A stretch of 64,000 nucleotides of DNA from Paramarasmius palmivorus (GCA_037176845.1 JAYKXP010000155.1:1-64000); one strand, 5' to 3'; positions 1-12,045 are shown, counted from the first letter of the stretch. Numbers and translations are program-made. Notes: generated from the sequence alone by a model not told the origin.

Positions 1-1330
1 GTGTATCAGGCATCAACACCTACATCAGGCGGCCAATCTACTACGCACATCCATCAGGAATTGACACCTTTCCATACCAACATAACACTTACCATCAGCA
101 ACACTAGTCCACTATACGACGCAACTCACCGCCAGTTCCACACATACCCATGCCAGGACCATCGCCTACCCATCCATACCCGTCCCATCCGCCGTCTCCG
201 CCATCTCATCCTCAATTGCACCACTGCTTCCAACAAGATCAGCATGCCAGTGCTGGCTACTTCGGTGTTACGCCTTTTGACGACCATGTGCATCTCAGCC
301 GCCGCTTCCCAATCACCAGCTTGTTCCCCTTATGATGCGCCATCCAGCAAGCCGCATCAAAGATGCCATCTTGTACTCCTGCGGGTATGATCCCTGCCAG
401 CCGCTCCAGGTACACGAACCTCCTACTTCTTTCTTGTCTGCCAGCCGCGTATGATGCACCGCTGCACAGTACTCGTACCTTCACAACTGTCCTTCCACCT
501 CATATAATGCTCCGTTCCCACATGCATCCGCACCTCCGATGTCTCTTGTCCTCAGACATGTATAGTGCGCCGTCTCCTAGGTACCGAACCTCCGACATCT
601 TCTTGTCCCCCAGCCGTGAATAGTGCGCCGTCTCCTGAGGTCTCCGTACCTCCGACATCTTCTTGACCCCACAGCCGAGTATATGAGCGTCTTCTCCACA
701 AGCCCTCCCAGGCACACCATCCGTCCACCGGCTCTTTGTCCTCCAGACACATACAAGTGCAGTCTCAGCAGGTGGCACACCTGCATCAACTTGTAACACA
801 CCTCCTCAGCTGGCGAATGCCTCCCTCCACGCCACTTCCTCTACATCCTCAGTACGCAGCGAATGTCCCTTCCCCGAGCAGAGAGGAACAATCAGAGTTC
901 GCTTCCAACCACACCAGCTTCATCACACACTCTCCTTCCCCAGCATCCACACACTCTCCATCCCCAACATCCTCTCCCAGCACCAGTATGACACTCTCCC
1001 TTACGACTCCACCATTGCGCCTATTGTCCTTCCAGTCACCGTCAGTGACTCCAGCAGGGTCGGGTACACACCTCCACCTCCAGCCCCAGTAACAACACCT
1101 GTGCAAGCACCAGGTCTCCTCCACAAGTTCCACCACCACCAACCTGTGATTGTCACTGCTCCTTTGATCAAAAAATCGATCAAAAATCGCCTGCTCCAAA
1201 ACAGAAGAACGACGACGACGACGACGACGACGACCTTGACCCTGATGCTGAAGTCGATGATGAGGAGAGAAACACTCGGTGATCCCATTCCGGGGCCTAG
1301 TTCGTGAAAGGGAAGAACGCGTCAAAGGAA
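1..1330. repeat. C-rich low-complexity stretch with a 58-60 bp imperfect tandem repeat
   Basis: The plus strand is strongly pyrimidine-rich. Between about 540 and 700 a unit of 58-60 bp is repeated imperfectly: the words TAGTGCGCCG (563 and 621) and TCCGACATCT (591 and 651) recur with that period. A trinucleotide run of ACG/GAC lies at 1208-1235. Several open frames exist on both strands but overlap each other and owe their openness to composition, so none is called a gene. Confidence 0.55.
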
Positions 1331-1458
1331 AAGCGTGCAGTTGGTCCCAATCGATCTTGCCCGCTGGAGAAGGTGAAGAACATGGAGTCCCACACCCACT
1401 GTATCCAACAGAACGCTCAAGAAGTACTAAGACGTTGTTCCGAGCAAGAGTTCATCAG

Positions 1459-1472
1459 CCCCCCCCCCCCCC
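1459..1472. repeat. Poly-C tract of 14 bases
   Basis: A run of 14 consecutive C on the plus strand. It may be a real homopolymer or a length error. It interrupts otherwise ordinary sequence. Confidence 0.7.
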
Positions 1473-2188
1473 TCCACAATACGGCTATAAACTCGACTTC
1501 TATGACACTGCCGGAACCAGGCAAGGACTAAACCTCCCGCCGAACATCAACACCTCCCGAAGGTCCGCATCGAAAAACTGAAGTTAGACGATCGCCGAAA
1601 AGCTCGTAAGAAACTACTGCTCCGTGAGTCATGTATGGTCAATGTTAAGACTTTTTACTCACAAGATATTTTCCTAGAAACAATCTGCATGGGCCCGAAA
1701 ACAAATGGAATCGGAAACGAAACGCCAGACAATCCGGTCGCGGAGAAGATGTTGAAAGTCGACAGCAAGATGGCCAATCCCTTTCCTCGCAAGGCTCTCA
1801 ACGTGCAGGCTTATCAGAATTCCGTTACAAAGATCACATGAGGCCGCGTTATGAGCATCTTTACAAAGAGGCGAGGAATGCTGGAGTGGAAACTTCACGT
1901 GTTTCAATGATTACAAATTCTCAGAAGAATCTTGCAGCGGAATCGCCAGAGGTATCGCTGAGTGGACACGCCAAGCCCAGAAAGCTTTAGGATGAATAGA
2001 TGGACGCGTGGAATAATAGGTTTAAATTGAGAATGCTGACGGAGAGAGCTATGCAAGAGTAAGAAAGCGAATTGTTTTGACACCAAGTTTTGAATGACAG
2101 ACCATTGATTCGCAGAGCGTTCCAACAATTCGATACTAAACGAGCCCTTTGCTGGCGCTCTGGCGTCCATGACAGGGAACACAATCAC

Positions 2189-2570
2189 GGGGGGGGGGGG
2201 GGGGGTGGGGCGGTCGTTGCGAGTGGGTCCCGAGAGCTGATGGCGTAATCCGGCGTTACCTAGGTAGCTGTTATCTTCCGCTTTACGACAGTAGTTTGCA
2301 GATTGTAGTTAGTATGAGTGCTATGGCCTCCAGATATACCGAGGCAAAAAGGTCAAAAGGTTATAGAAACATTGGGAACCTTTTTAAACCCCCCTGCCCC
2401 CGTAAATTTCAAAAACACCTAGGGCCCCCCCCCCCCCCCTACCACCCACCCCCCCCCCCCCACAAAACGGAAAAAAAACAATGTTTTGGCCCACTCCAAA
2501 GAAACCTTTTTATTCCCCCCCCAAATAACCCCCCCATTTTTTTCCCCCCCCCCCCCGAGTAAAATGCAAG
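2189..2570. other. Homopolymer-ridden, probably unreliable sequence
   Basis: It starts with 17 consecutive G (2189-2205) and from about 2380 to 2560 consists of repeated runs of C, A and T 5-15 bases long, with words that look like stretched versions of normal sequence. I read this as base-calling or consensus error. The open frames here (for example the proline-rich plus-strand frame) should not be trusted. Confidence 0.6.
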
Positions 2571-2747
2571 TCACTATATAGTAACGTCCTGGGTGTTGTA
2601 ATTCGTAGAGATCTGCGGATACTGACATAGGTTTATTGCAGGAGAGGAAGGACATCAAAAACATGTTGGCAAAGGCACAACTGCCGCCGGCATCTACCAA
2701 AACGGAGGATGTAGACACGCAACGCCGGTCCTGACACCTCTCCTCCA

Positions 2748-2850
2748 CGGCTTCCGCATGGTTCGTCTTCCTCTCTATCCCCTCTCTCCAACGGCTTCCG
2801 CTGGTACCACCTTCCACTCCTATCACCACTCCTCAACAGCTTCCGCTGGT
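2748..2850. repeat. About 45-bp minisatellite, three copies
   Basis: The core CGGCTTCCGC (third copy CAGCTTCCGC) occurs at about 2748, 2792 and 2837, a period of 44-45 bp, in pyrimidine-rich sequence. No gene is visible in the surrounding 2.6-3.15 kb. Confidence 0.5.
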
Positions 2851-3287
2851 CCGCCTGCCACTCCTGTCACGCTCTCACCTTTTCACGCCTCTACTGTCCT
2901 TTGCTCCTCATCAACGACTCTGTGACGGTTACAGGAGAGACAGCTTTGACGACGCCTTTCCTCTGGCACTGCACCCGAGAATACCTCTACCCCCACGCTG
3001 CCACATCAAGCGACGCAAGATGCTAGACCTAGGAGAATTGACAAGCTATGGGGCCGTTTATTCCAGTACGTCACTCAGTTTTGATTGTTTTTCGTCAGGA
3101 TGCTAAATGATATGTACAGAACAGCCCTCCTGTTTATACACCCTCGGTGCTAAACCTTCACAACCTCGTCCAGCCTGGAATCCCCTGTCATGCCACTAGC
3201 AGATCACGTACCTTAGCAACAGGATCCATCAACTACGGTACCGTCGGGCCCATGACCTTCGCCTACCAACTCCTAGTCCATTACCGC

Positions 3288-3622
3288 CTCCTGAGGAGAA
3301 AGAGAACCATCATTCAGGCAAGGCGAAGAAGAAACGCAAGTCTGAAGAGGGAGATGCTCTTGCTGAAGACGCTGCGACTATCCTGCCCAAGATTAAGCGA
3401 CAAACTCGTCTGGATCGCTCCCAAGGCGATATCGATGGCGAGTCTGAAGGGGAAGAGCGCCGCCTGCTCGTCTGCCTCTCGTAAGAGGAAGACCAAGACT
3501 GCGAGTTTGATTTAGAGGTCCAAAGAGAATCCGCCGGACGAGGGAAAGGAAAGAAGAAGGGAAGGAAAGCCAACAATGGATCCATGGGTGCAGTATTTTC
3601 GAAGGTGAATGCAAACGCGTAG
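3288..3622 (+). pseudogene. Lys/Glu-rich coding fragment with an in-frame stop
   Basis: One frame reads a basic then acidic protein (PEEKENHHSGKAKKK near the start, DIDGESEGEE in the middle, GRGKGKKKGRK near the end). It is broken once by TAA at about 3480, after which the same frame continues open to a TAG near 3622. The composition suggests a nuclear or nucleic-acid-binding protein, but no domain is recognised and no start codon or intron is clear. It may be the tail of a longer gene whose 5' part has decayed. Low-complexity charge alone could also produce this. Confidence 0.3.
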
Positions 3623-3879
3623 CTAGGCATGCGATTTGGTATGACTTGAATCGGACTTAGACATTTGTTTATTATGAAGTTGTGTTTGCATTAGGATAGG
3701 TGTTTTAGCAAGTACACTTTGTTTCTTGGGCACATCGTGACGAGACTAGTTACTTGTATGTTTGTTTAATATCTTGAATACATTTGGTGGTTCAAGACGA
3801 AACCTAGGAAACGTGAACTTAGAAAGTTGACGGTCCCGCCGACTCGGCAGCCGCAAGGTTAGAGTTTCGCGGCGACAAA

Positions 3880-5272
3880 GAGATTTGGAGTGGTGGAATG
3901 GATCGAAACCGGGTAATTGATATTTGGGAGTGCTAAACATACAGATACAGACTCGATTGAAGGGATATTGTAAACGTGGGTTTTTTGGTGATAATTGGAG
4001 AGGTATGCCTAGTTTTGAACGGTGGAAGGTCAAGTAAATTTGATCGAGGTACATTCGAATTGGAGAGATGGTAAGCTAATAGAGATGCGAGAGCAGTATA
4101 GGATAACCGCAATCATTTGGAATGACGGTTCGACGTGAGTGCATTTGGAACAGTGGAAGTGTCGAAGTGCTTTGTTCGAGGTGCGTAATTGGAGAGGCGG
4201 TATAGGCCATCCCAAGCTGACCGTGGTTGTTTGGAAAAACAGTAGTGCACGACGATTGGAACTGTGGAAGGGTCGAGGGGATTCGTAAGTTGGAGAGGCG
4301 GTATAGGTATACCTAGACTAACCGTGATTGTAATTGGAGAGATGGTACGCTATATTGTCGTTGGCCCATTTTCAATTTGGAATGACGGTCGTTTGTGGAT
4401 TGGAACGGCATCAGGGTTCCTGTGATTCAAGGAAATATGTTCTGGAACGGTATTTGGAATGGTGGTAGTGTCCTGAGGATTTGAGAAACTCGCTCGAGGG
4501 GTAATTGGAGAGGCAGAAAACTATGATACATTTGGAACGGTGGTTTAGGAACGTGGGGTTGAGGTGCCTAATTGGGGTAATGTAGGTGGTAGGCCCGAGG
4601 ATCGGTCGTCGTAGTAATTTGGAGCGGTGGATAAGTTTGGGTCAAGGGGTGCTCATGTTTTCGGAGACCAGCATTTGGAGTGGCAGCTATTACAGTCGGA
4701 GGTTGCGTAGTGCATTTGGAAGGTGGAAGGATATCAGGGATGCGACTTGAGGGCTCGGCGCTCAGGAGCGTAATTGGAGAGATGTCCAAATGACCGCGAT
4801 AGTTTGAATTTGGAACGGTGGTAGGAGCGATACTGAGATATAGTATATAGGAGAGGTTAGAAGAAAAACAGGAAGGTGTGCAATTGGAGAGATGTGGTCT
4901 TTTTCAATGTCCAATGGTCGCGGTAAATTGGAGAGGTGGCCGAGTGCACTTCAGTGTTAGGGGACAGCATTTGGAGCGTCAGTAGGTATTCAGTAAGGGT
5001 CAAAGATAGAGCAGTGCATTTGGAACGGTTGTTTGTGCAGTAGGGAGTATCATGAGGGCGGGATTGAGGCGCAGAAGCGCCCAACAAGCTAAGGTGGTAA
5101 TTTGGAATGTTATTGAGAGAGGTTATGTACTATTGGGCAAGCTCGAGGTATAGCGGTAAATTGGAATGGCAATAGATTTATGCGGGAAGGAATTGGAGAG
5201 GTAGATACACTCCCGGTATGGTGGTTTTGTTTGGAACGCAGATGATCATAAAGGAATAATTGGACCGACATT
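3880..5272. repeat. Array of about 28 degenerate short motifs (TTGGARNGG type)
   Basis: No credible gene lies here. Instead two related words alternate: AATTGGAGAGGYGGTA (for example 3992, 4057, 4187, 4288, 4332, 4503, 4772, 4881, 4925, 5189) and ATTTGGAACGGTGG (3882, 4114, 4142, 4374, 4452, 4530, 4617, 4673, 4713, 4806, 4970, 5016, 5098, 5230). Spacing is usually 30-60 bp. Some neighbouring units also share a linker resembling CTAACCGTGATTG, so the block may be a decayed tandem repeat with a composite unit near 100 bp (4187 to 4288 is 101 bp). All copies are on the same strand. Function unknown. Confidence 0.7.
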
Positions 5273-6045
5273 CCATTGATTAAGTACATGCCTACCTTTT
5301 ATGGGCACAGTCATCATACCATTCTAATGGCACTTTGTGGATTCTCCACAAATCATTCGAATCCCCCTACATGGATTCCTCGCGATTTCTTCTTCACAGT
5401 GAGCGTCTCCATTAGACGAAGAACAAACGATAACCCGACCTCCTTCAACGCGTTGAGGATCTAATTCGTCACCACATACGGAAACATCGTCCGAGCTGGC
5501 TTGGAATGTGTCTAACCCAAAGCCTGCGATCCACTGTTGGACACACCACTAGTGCCAGATCGCCATATGCGACGAGAGTGCGGTGAATAAACAGTGTTTC
5601 GGAGGATGCTTTGTTCATAGGTATCACAGGCCTCTCGACGGCGCTACGAGTAGGCGGGCATGTCGGTGTGAGACAAAGGCTTCGAGGATGAATAGGGCTA
5701 TGAGGAGTATAGAGTAGTGTTGAGATGGAGAACTAGTCAGGAATGGGTCGGAGTTAACCTCCGACGGGAACGAGTTCCTTGGGACAAACATTGGACTATT
5801 GAATTCGGTCTACGTAGATTACAAAAACGGTCAGAAATCTAGAGTAGAGAGAGTAGGATCAGTTTCTGCAATGCGAATGGATCATTAATAATTTGCTGAA
5901 GAGAGCAGAAGAATGACATACGCAGGTGAATCCGTAGGTTGAGTTCAGGCAGTTTTCTGACGTCGGCGTTCGCCAGGCGGTTACGAGTTCGAATGAAATG
6001 AGACTCGTTCTTTATCCCGGCCGCGAGTGAAGCCTTCTATCGCGG
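5273..6045. other. No gene recognised
   Basis: Ordinary-looking intergenic sequence follows the motif array. The short open frame at 5276-5464 has no supporting features. Confidence 0.4.
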
Positions 6046-6125
6046 AAAAATTCCCACGAAAAAGCACAGCCCCCTTTTTCGCTTCCCCGCACGGCTCCTA
6101 GCTCCCTAGGCATCACTTCTATTCA
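6046..6125 (+). repeat. Dispersed repeat, copy 1 (matches 11967-12045)
   Basis: The stretch from CCCACGAAAAAGCACAGCC through TTTTTCGCTTCCCCGCA is nearly identical to one at about 11.97 kb in the same orientation. The second copy sits just upstream of the RasGEF pseudogene start, so the shared piece may be a promoter or 5' leader rather than a transposon end. Downstream here no RasGEF coding sequence is seen. Confidence 0.6.
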
Positions 6126-6243
6126 CCAATCTCTGCTCCTCCTTATCTTTGTCCACGCAATGGTACCGTGTTAGTTGGATGGTCGCAAAGAAGAACAAGG
6201 CTATCAGAAAACACCACTGAGAATTCAAAGCTGCATTCTCATA

Positions 6244-6290
6244 CCACGCCCTGACCACGCCCCGACCACGCCCTACCACGCCCAACACCA
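6244..6290. repeat. CCACGCCC short tandem repeat
   Basis: Four close repeats of about 11 bp built on the word CCACGCCC. Confidence 0.7.
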
Positions 6291-6739
6291 TTTTTGATAC
6301 TTAGCGGGAGAGAGCGCGACAGAAGGCCCGAGCCACTCATTATGCAGCTCTATCGAGCACCGCATTTTACTGTACGAAGAGATGGAGCATCAGGGTGTTT
6401 ATTCCAACATCGATATCTATCCAGTATTGACTTTCTTCGCGTCCCGAGTGAGACTATGGGTATCGAGAGTGGCTGAGGGACGGGTGTTCTGGAAAGAGGC
6501 CGTGAAGTTTGGTAGTCGTGAGTTGAACGGTCGCGACCTCTCTTTGACCACTACCATCATTACCACGACGTTCAACAGAATGGCAGCCTTAAAGCGCGGG
6601 ACTCATTTGGGCTTGGGTATCGGTGTGTTCTTGATTAGTTGTTGCGATTTGGATCGAACTCACGCTCAACTATAATAGTTTTACCTGCCAAAGTCGGGTC
6701 AAGTCCAACTGGAAAGACAAGAATCAAGAAACACCTATC

Positions 6740-8250
6740 ACGCTCTAACTAGAATGGCTTGCTAGGCTCTTACTCTCGAACCACCATTGGAATTATGTTC
6801 ATGGTTCACCGCTATTACTTCCAACACCCAGCGCCTGCTGAATCCAAGCAGGATGTCCCAAACATCCTAGGCATTCTATTAGCTCCGTAAGCCCTTTCAG
6901 TCTTCCATTCAGACATAGTCTAACAATCCGGTCTAGAGCACCTAACACTTCCTGGCTGTTAGTGGATCACCAAACACGGAGTCATCGCGCAGTTCTCTTA
7001 TTCCCTTCGATCTCTCACCACTACGGGTCTGTCTTTGGGCATCACGAACGGCATCCACAGTGCGGGCTTAACGTTAAACGATGAGGTGAGTGCGGTCTTA
7101 TGCTCATTGATCTTTTCATGCTGACTAGGACTTTATAAGTAGTTCAAAGAAAGTCGAAAAACGCCACGGGCGTGCTTGCTTGATGTCAACCACACCTTCA
7201 ACCCATGCTCACCAAGTTACAAGTTGTCCGTGGAGTATCAATAGGCCTTTTCCTTCGACCACTACTACCTCGAGAATTCTTGGAACTTTGAACACATGTG
7301 TTCGCTGACACCAACTCCAACCCACGAGTCTGTATAGGCTAAACCGTGCTGGACTCTTTGGTGTATCTCACTGATCATCAAAATCGACCAGGTGCGTCTC
7401 TTCATGCTATCAAGTCCGTCCTATTCTTATGAAAGCTTCAGCGAATGCTTAGTATATCTCAAGATGAAGCTACGCATGTCATACATCTCCCAACTCCGTA
7501 CTCTGGCCGATTCCAAAACAGGAAGACTTCACTCTACACGGAAATGGTACATTCTACGCGGTATCCCCACTCTTGGTGGCTTCCCGGTACGTAACCGGCC
7601 TTTGAGGCTTGGTTCACCAAAGCTACGCTTCGTTCATGTGAGAGCAGCATTTACCCAGACTTGGTGGTACGTGTCCTTTTCGTTCGTATCCTAGTCCCTT
7701 CATCTTACCAGCACGATCTTTAGACACCGTTTATGCGCCGGTCACTGCTACTAGCCAAGTGCACAATCAGCCCTGCCAGGCTATCGGGAGTACATCAGCG
7801 AACGCGCCATATGCTATCGAACAATTATGAATGAATGAGAAGGGTGGCGGTTCGTAGTGCTCGTTCTATCCCTTTTACTCCTTCGCTCACGTTGTCGCAG
7901 ATGCATGGTTCTCGATAACGAGGTCATGACCGTCATCGTTTACCGTGCCTTGTATTCTTACTCGACTACCCTAACAAATTCTTCAGCTCACCAAAGGTCA
8001 GTACATATCAGCGTCAGCGTTACTCTCACTCTCTGACCCGAAACCTCCTTAGGCTCTAGCTCAGCAGTGGACCGCCTCGAACGACACAATCAAGTAGAAC
8101 TTCATCCTGTCACCTGTACATCTGCAGCGTATGTCCCTCGCTTCGTTCCTTCTTACCCTCACTGATAGCTATCTCTAGTTGTACCTTCAATACCTCGATC
8201 GCTATCTTCTACTTAGGTCTCTACCGTCCTCGCCAAAAAGCCATCGAAGC
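6740..8250 (+). pseudogene. Decayed multi-exon gene fragment, copy 1
   Basis: No long frame survives, but short protein-like stretches in different frames are joined by plausible splice sites. One is GITNGIHSAGLTLNDE followed by a GTGAGT donor near 7084 and a CTGAC...TAG acceptor near 7130. Another reads DFTLHGNGTFYAVSPLL around 7525-7590. The part around 7013-7140 is clearly related to 10550-10660, including the intron position, so this is a duplicated gene. I do not recognise the family. The stops and frame changes argue that it is dead. Confidence 0.35.
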
Positions 8251-8820
8251 CATCAACGTCACTTTCATCAGCACCGAGCGAACAAGGGCCAGTGTGGATA
8301 CAGGCTTTGAGATTCTATCGCAGGCGGTGATTGGGTGATTTGGGATGTACCTCTGAGAGCGATGTATTTCGTTGAGCTATCGATGTACTTTGAGACATTG
8401 AAGAATGTATTAATGAACTCTTCCATATGACGTTTGCAATCCAATGTATTCTTCAAAGTGTTGCCAGCTACGATACATAGTAAAAGCACGGCCTCAAACA
8501 GCCCACCAACGCACACCAACGCACACTAACGCATCTCCGTCTTCGCCTTCTCTAACTCTTCGCATCTCCCAACGTGTCTACATTTGTAAGCATTCCAAGC
8601 GGAAACGTTAACCTCTCTCATGACGAAGTAGTCTAACAGTTTCCACCAATTCGGTAACATCGTTCTGGGTGTGCAAGCGACGAGTAGGTGTTCAATTTGT
8701 AGAGACAGGACGGGGGCTGTGGGGGCTGTTGCTTTGACTGAGAAGTCGAATGTTACGGAGATTGTTGGGGGCTGGTGTTCGAGTTACTTTTATTAGACGA
8801 AGGACAGAAAAAGACTCGGC
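8251..8820. other. No gene recognised
   Basis: Short frames only (for example minus 8268-8519), without conserved features. A small CACACCAACG repeat lies near 8505-8530. Confidence 0.35.
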
Positions 8821-8823
8821 TCA

Positions 8824-9671
8824 CTATCTCGTTCTGCAGCCTCTTTTGGGAGGTAAACCTCCTTTCTTCCACGACAATGCAACTCTACAATCTCCAGCTG
8901 TTATCCAGTCGCGGACGATACTTGTCAATTGACCTAGCTTGTCGCTAGCGGTGGTACAATACGCCCCCGTGTCGATGTAGACCAATCTGCATAGATTGGG
9001 AAAGGTGATGTGGGGGTACAAGGCGGAGAAAACGAATCGTAATCCGTGTCGAGTGTCTCCAGATAACTCGGACTCGGACTGAGTCTTTTCGCGTACAGAA
9101 ACTTTCCTGCATGTCAAAGTCTTGAGTCGAGATAAGGGAACGAGTGGATTGGTAGTTTGGCTGGGGAAAGCAAACCAGAGATGGGGCAGGGAAAGATGGA
9201 TGTAAGGGTGTGAAGCGCCCTCTGGGAACCCTGCCACGGGACGAGTGGTCTGAAAGTAATAGACATGATTCTACCAGATGCGAGTGTGTATCTGAACCAC
9301 TCCAAGAAAGGGCCGACTAGGATATTGGCGTATTCGGTGACCCATGAATCAATTCTGGCCATGTGAACTGTGCTTTTGGGAGAGGAATATTGTGCTTTGA
9401 GGTCACCGAAGCGTTGTTCTGTCGAGGGAACGGTGAATGGGAAGAATAGATACTGTTTTGCGGCGTGAAGCCAGGAACGCGATACGAGTATGCAAGGTTG
9501 ATTGTCTCTTGACGATATAAATGTGGTTCCAAGGACAATTTGGTTTATTCCTTTGATTGAAAGGCAGTGGTGGGCTCGAACTTCAAAGGCATTGCGGTCT
9601 TCGGGGTTCATTGCAGGGATAGAAAGCCGAGGGCGGAAGGGCCTAGGCTTCTTGGCTATCTTGAGAGTCAT
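8824..9671 (-). pseudogene. F-box-like protein remnant
   Basis: On the minus strand one frame (9671-9114) contains CILVSRSWLHAAKQYLFFPF followed by a stretch ending SSPKSTVHMARID. This resembles the end of an F-box and the start of the following region in the large agaricomycete F-box family (typical pattern: CSLVSRSW, then a hydrophobic strand, then a short leucine-rich stretch). The N-terminal LP..LL half of the F-box is not clear. A second frame (9237-8824) overlaps its end and carries further leucine-rich-looking sequence (PLSRLKTLTC, HITFPNLCRLVYID). The whole therefore reads as a frameshifted, decayed gene. The alternative of a gene with unrecognised introns cannot be ruled out. Confidence 0.45.
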
Positions 9672-9879
9672 AGCGAGAGGAGGTATTGGAGAGCTCGAGG
9701 TCTTGATGGTAGTTGTGGGTCAACCACTGGCAGAGTCGCGACACTCTTTTCACCACGACCATCACACTGGCATCGACTCGCGTTGGCTGCCTCGAAGACG
9801 CGTTTGGAGTTGGTTACTGGTACGTTTATGATTACTCGTCGTGACTTGGGTAGTACTAATACTTCTATGGCCATCCCCA

Positions 9880-10200
9880 AGTCAAGCTGAACACCTCCAA
9901 CCGCGAGGGCCTTTCCAGTCTACAAGGCTCCACAATTACCTAGACCGACAGCTTGCCATCCTGAAAATCGCCACAGATTCACCAAACAGGAATGATCTAT
10001 CTCACTCTCGGACTGTCACCATCGAAGCCATGCCCGTAAACCGTCATTTAAATTATCGAGCCCAGCATCTGCCAGACACGAGTCAGGCACAATACTCAAG
10101 AATCGTTGCCTGTTCAGTCTACCACTGCGACATAGCCAAAAGCCCACACTTTCGACGATCGTCCAGCTGCAAGGCCTAAGTAACACCTACCATGCCCACG
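9880..10200. other. No gene recognised
   Basis: Short plus-strand frames are present (9841-10179) but show no domain and no splice pattern. Confidence 0.3.
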
Positions 10201-10800
10201 CTGTCACCTCTAGAATACTCTGTATGGTTAGCTAGGCTTCAAATCACCAAGCACAAATTCAACCAGCAGGAATGCCTCGTCGCGGTGCTCTTCGTGATCC
10301 GCCATACCCTTGAACCACCACCATTGAAACGATGTTCATGGTAAGCAGCCAAATGACATCTCGATATGGATACTAACACCTAGCCCTGCTAGACTCGGGC
10401 GGGTCGATATCTATCTCTAGGATTCCACATACACCCCAATCTCACTACCTCCGTGAGCATCTCTGATTCACCATTTCGACATCCCTTAACTAACACGGCT
10501 CACAGGAACCCGAAGAAGGCGCTTACCGTCATCAAGCACTGACGCGAGTCATTTTCGTTGGGCATCATGAACACGCGAACGGTCTTCACGGCGCGAGTTA
10601 AAGCTTAAGGGACGAGGTGTGTAGTGATCTCTTTACGCTGACTGGGATGTTGTAGCTCCAGGAGCATCAATGAACTACGGAGATGAATTCATACCTTTGG
10701 CACATGCCTACCAAGTTCCCCGTATCAACATGCCTGGGCCTTCCACTACCTCAACTTCTGAGTTGTTGCACCGATATCAGCTACACTTAGACTAGGATAT
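10200..10800 (+). pseudogene. Decayed gene fragment, copy 2 (paralogue of the 6.7-7.3 kb fragment)
   Basis: The stretch around 10550-10660 (GGGCATCATGAACAC, then GACGAGGTGTGTAG, then CTGACTGGGATGTTGTAG) aligns with 7040-7140, including the intron between the two exon pieces. Upstream, the word CCACCATTGAAACGATGTTC matches the region near 6790. The frame is broken (TAA after HANGLHGAS). Family not recognised. Shorter and more damaged than copy 1. Confidence 0.4.
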
Positions 10801-11960
10801 TTATGACTCCACTTGAACAGCACTCATGTCGTAGTATTCTTTGTATCATACATTATCCACATATACATCATATATGCCTTTGCCCTTTTTGCTTCTTAGT
10901 ATACTCCTTTTCAGTACAACAATCGGCTCTGAACGATAAGTTAATCATTGCGCGAGAGTCGCCGCGAAAGGCCACTAGTTGGAAGCTGCTATCTTCACTG
11001 TCCTTCCAAGCAACTCTTGAGGCAATATAGGTCGTATCTACGAATAGTGGTCAGCACAACTCCGAGAGCATGTCACCAAGAAAGAGCGACGTACACGTAG
11101 GTTCATCTGTACGACGGGAGATTCCGTATTTCGAGGATCCTCTGGAGAGTGATACTCCGTCCAGTCGTCCATGGTCTAGTAGCGGGGGTGCTAAATCTTC
11201 GAAATGTCTGGGAGAGCCGTGAAAGCGACATATGCTTCTTTTTACGTCGAGGCTAGCTGTGAATCAGAACAAGCGCTCTCGTAGACGGTGTGACATACAT
11301 ACCTTGAGCCATGAACCGTGAATCATCCGTCTCCTTCACTTCGGTGTTGGAGAATGACCACCTTTCATTTGGTATCCGTTGGTTGCTGGAAACGTCGAGA
11401 GGTAGCCTATAGGCAAAGGTAGTCGGCGTCAGCACCCTCGCGATAATGAAAATGAGTGAACGAACGAACTGTTTCAGTGATCGGTTGCGCAAGCGTCGAT
11501 GATTTGAGGCTAGCTCTTCATATCAATGGAAACGGGACCAGATTCACTGGAGTAGCCAGTCCGCCGGTTCTCTAGGATAGTACAATGACTCAAATCGGTC
11601 GGCTGTCGAGTCTGGACAAGGGGTAACAAAAGAAAGTAGGTGTAGAGTCGTATGTTGAGGCGATGGCTTGGAATGCTGGGTTAGGAAAGAGGTTAACATG
11701 GGCGTAGAGCTATTTCCACTGAATTTGACGTACCTCTCCTCCGTATATGTTCACCTATACACCCTGCTTCAACTCCTTCTGTGTTACCGTAGTATGCATG
11801 ACTGTTCCCTGCGCCTCGTAGCAGACGGCAGCAAAGGATTGAAGTGCTGTAATGGCTTTATTGCTACGCGAAAATGACGGACATTCCAAGTAAGAGAGCG
11901 ATGAAGAGTCGGTATTGGTACTACTAGTAGGGCCCCAACACATCAAGCAGCGAGTGGTTC
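10801..11960. other. No gene recognised
   Basis: Several 60-80 codon frames occur on both strands without domains, codon signature or convincing splice sites. Confidence 0.35.
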
Positions 11961-11966
11961 GAGTCT

Positions 11967-12045
11967 AAGTGAAAATACCCACGAAAAAAGCACAGCCTCC
12001 TTTTTCGCTTCCCCGCATGGCTCCCGAGAAACCATTTCTATCCTT
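11967..12045 (+). repeat. Dispersed repeat, copy 2 (matches 6046-6125)
   Basis: Same orientation as copy 1. It ends about 65 bp before the first ATG of the RasGEF pseudogene (12109), compatible with a 5' leader or core promoter duplicated with or without its gene. Confidence 0.6.

Noticed and set aside
849..1325. 158-aa minus-strand frame near the window start
   Set aside because: It crosses the GAC trinucleotide run and pyrimidine-rich repeats; openness follows from composition.
2296..2562. Proline-rich 88-aa plus-strand frame
   Set aside because: It is created by C homopolymers in unreliable sequence.
3880..5272. CRISPR-like array
   Set aside because: The repeats are short, degenerate and irregularly spaced, and the genome is eukaryotic.
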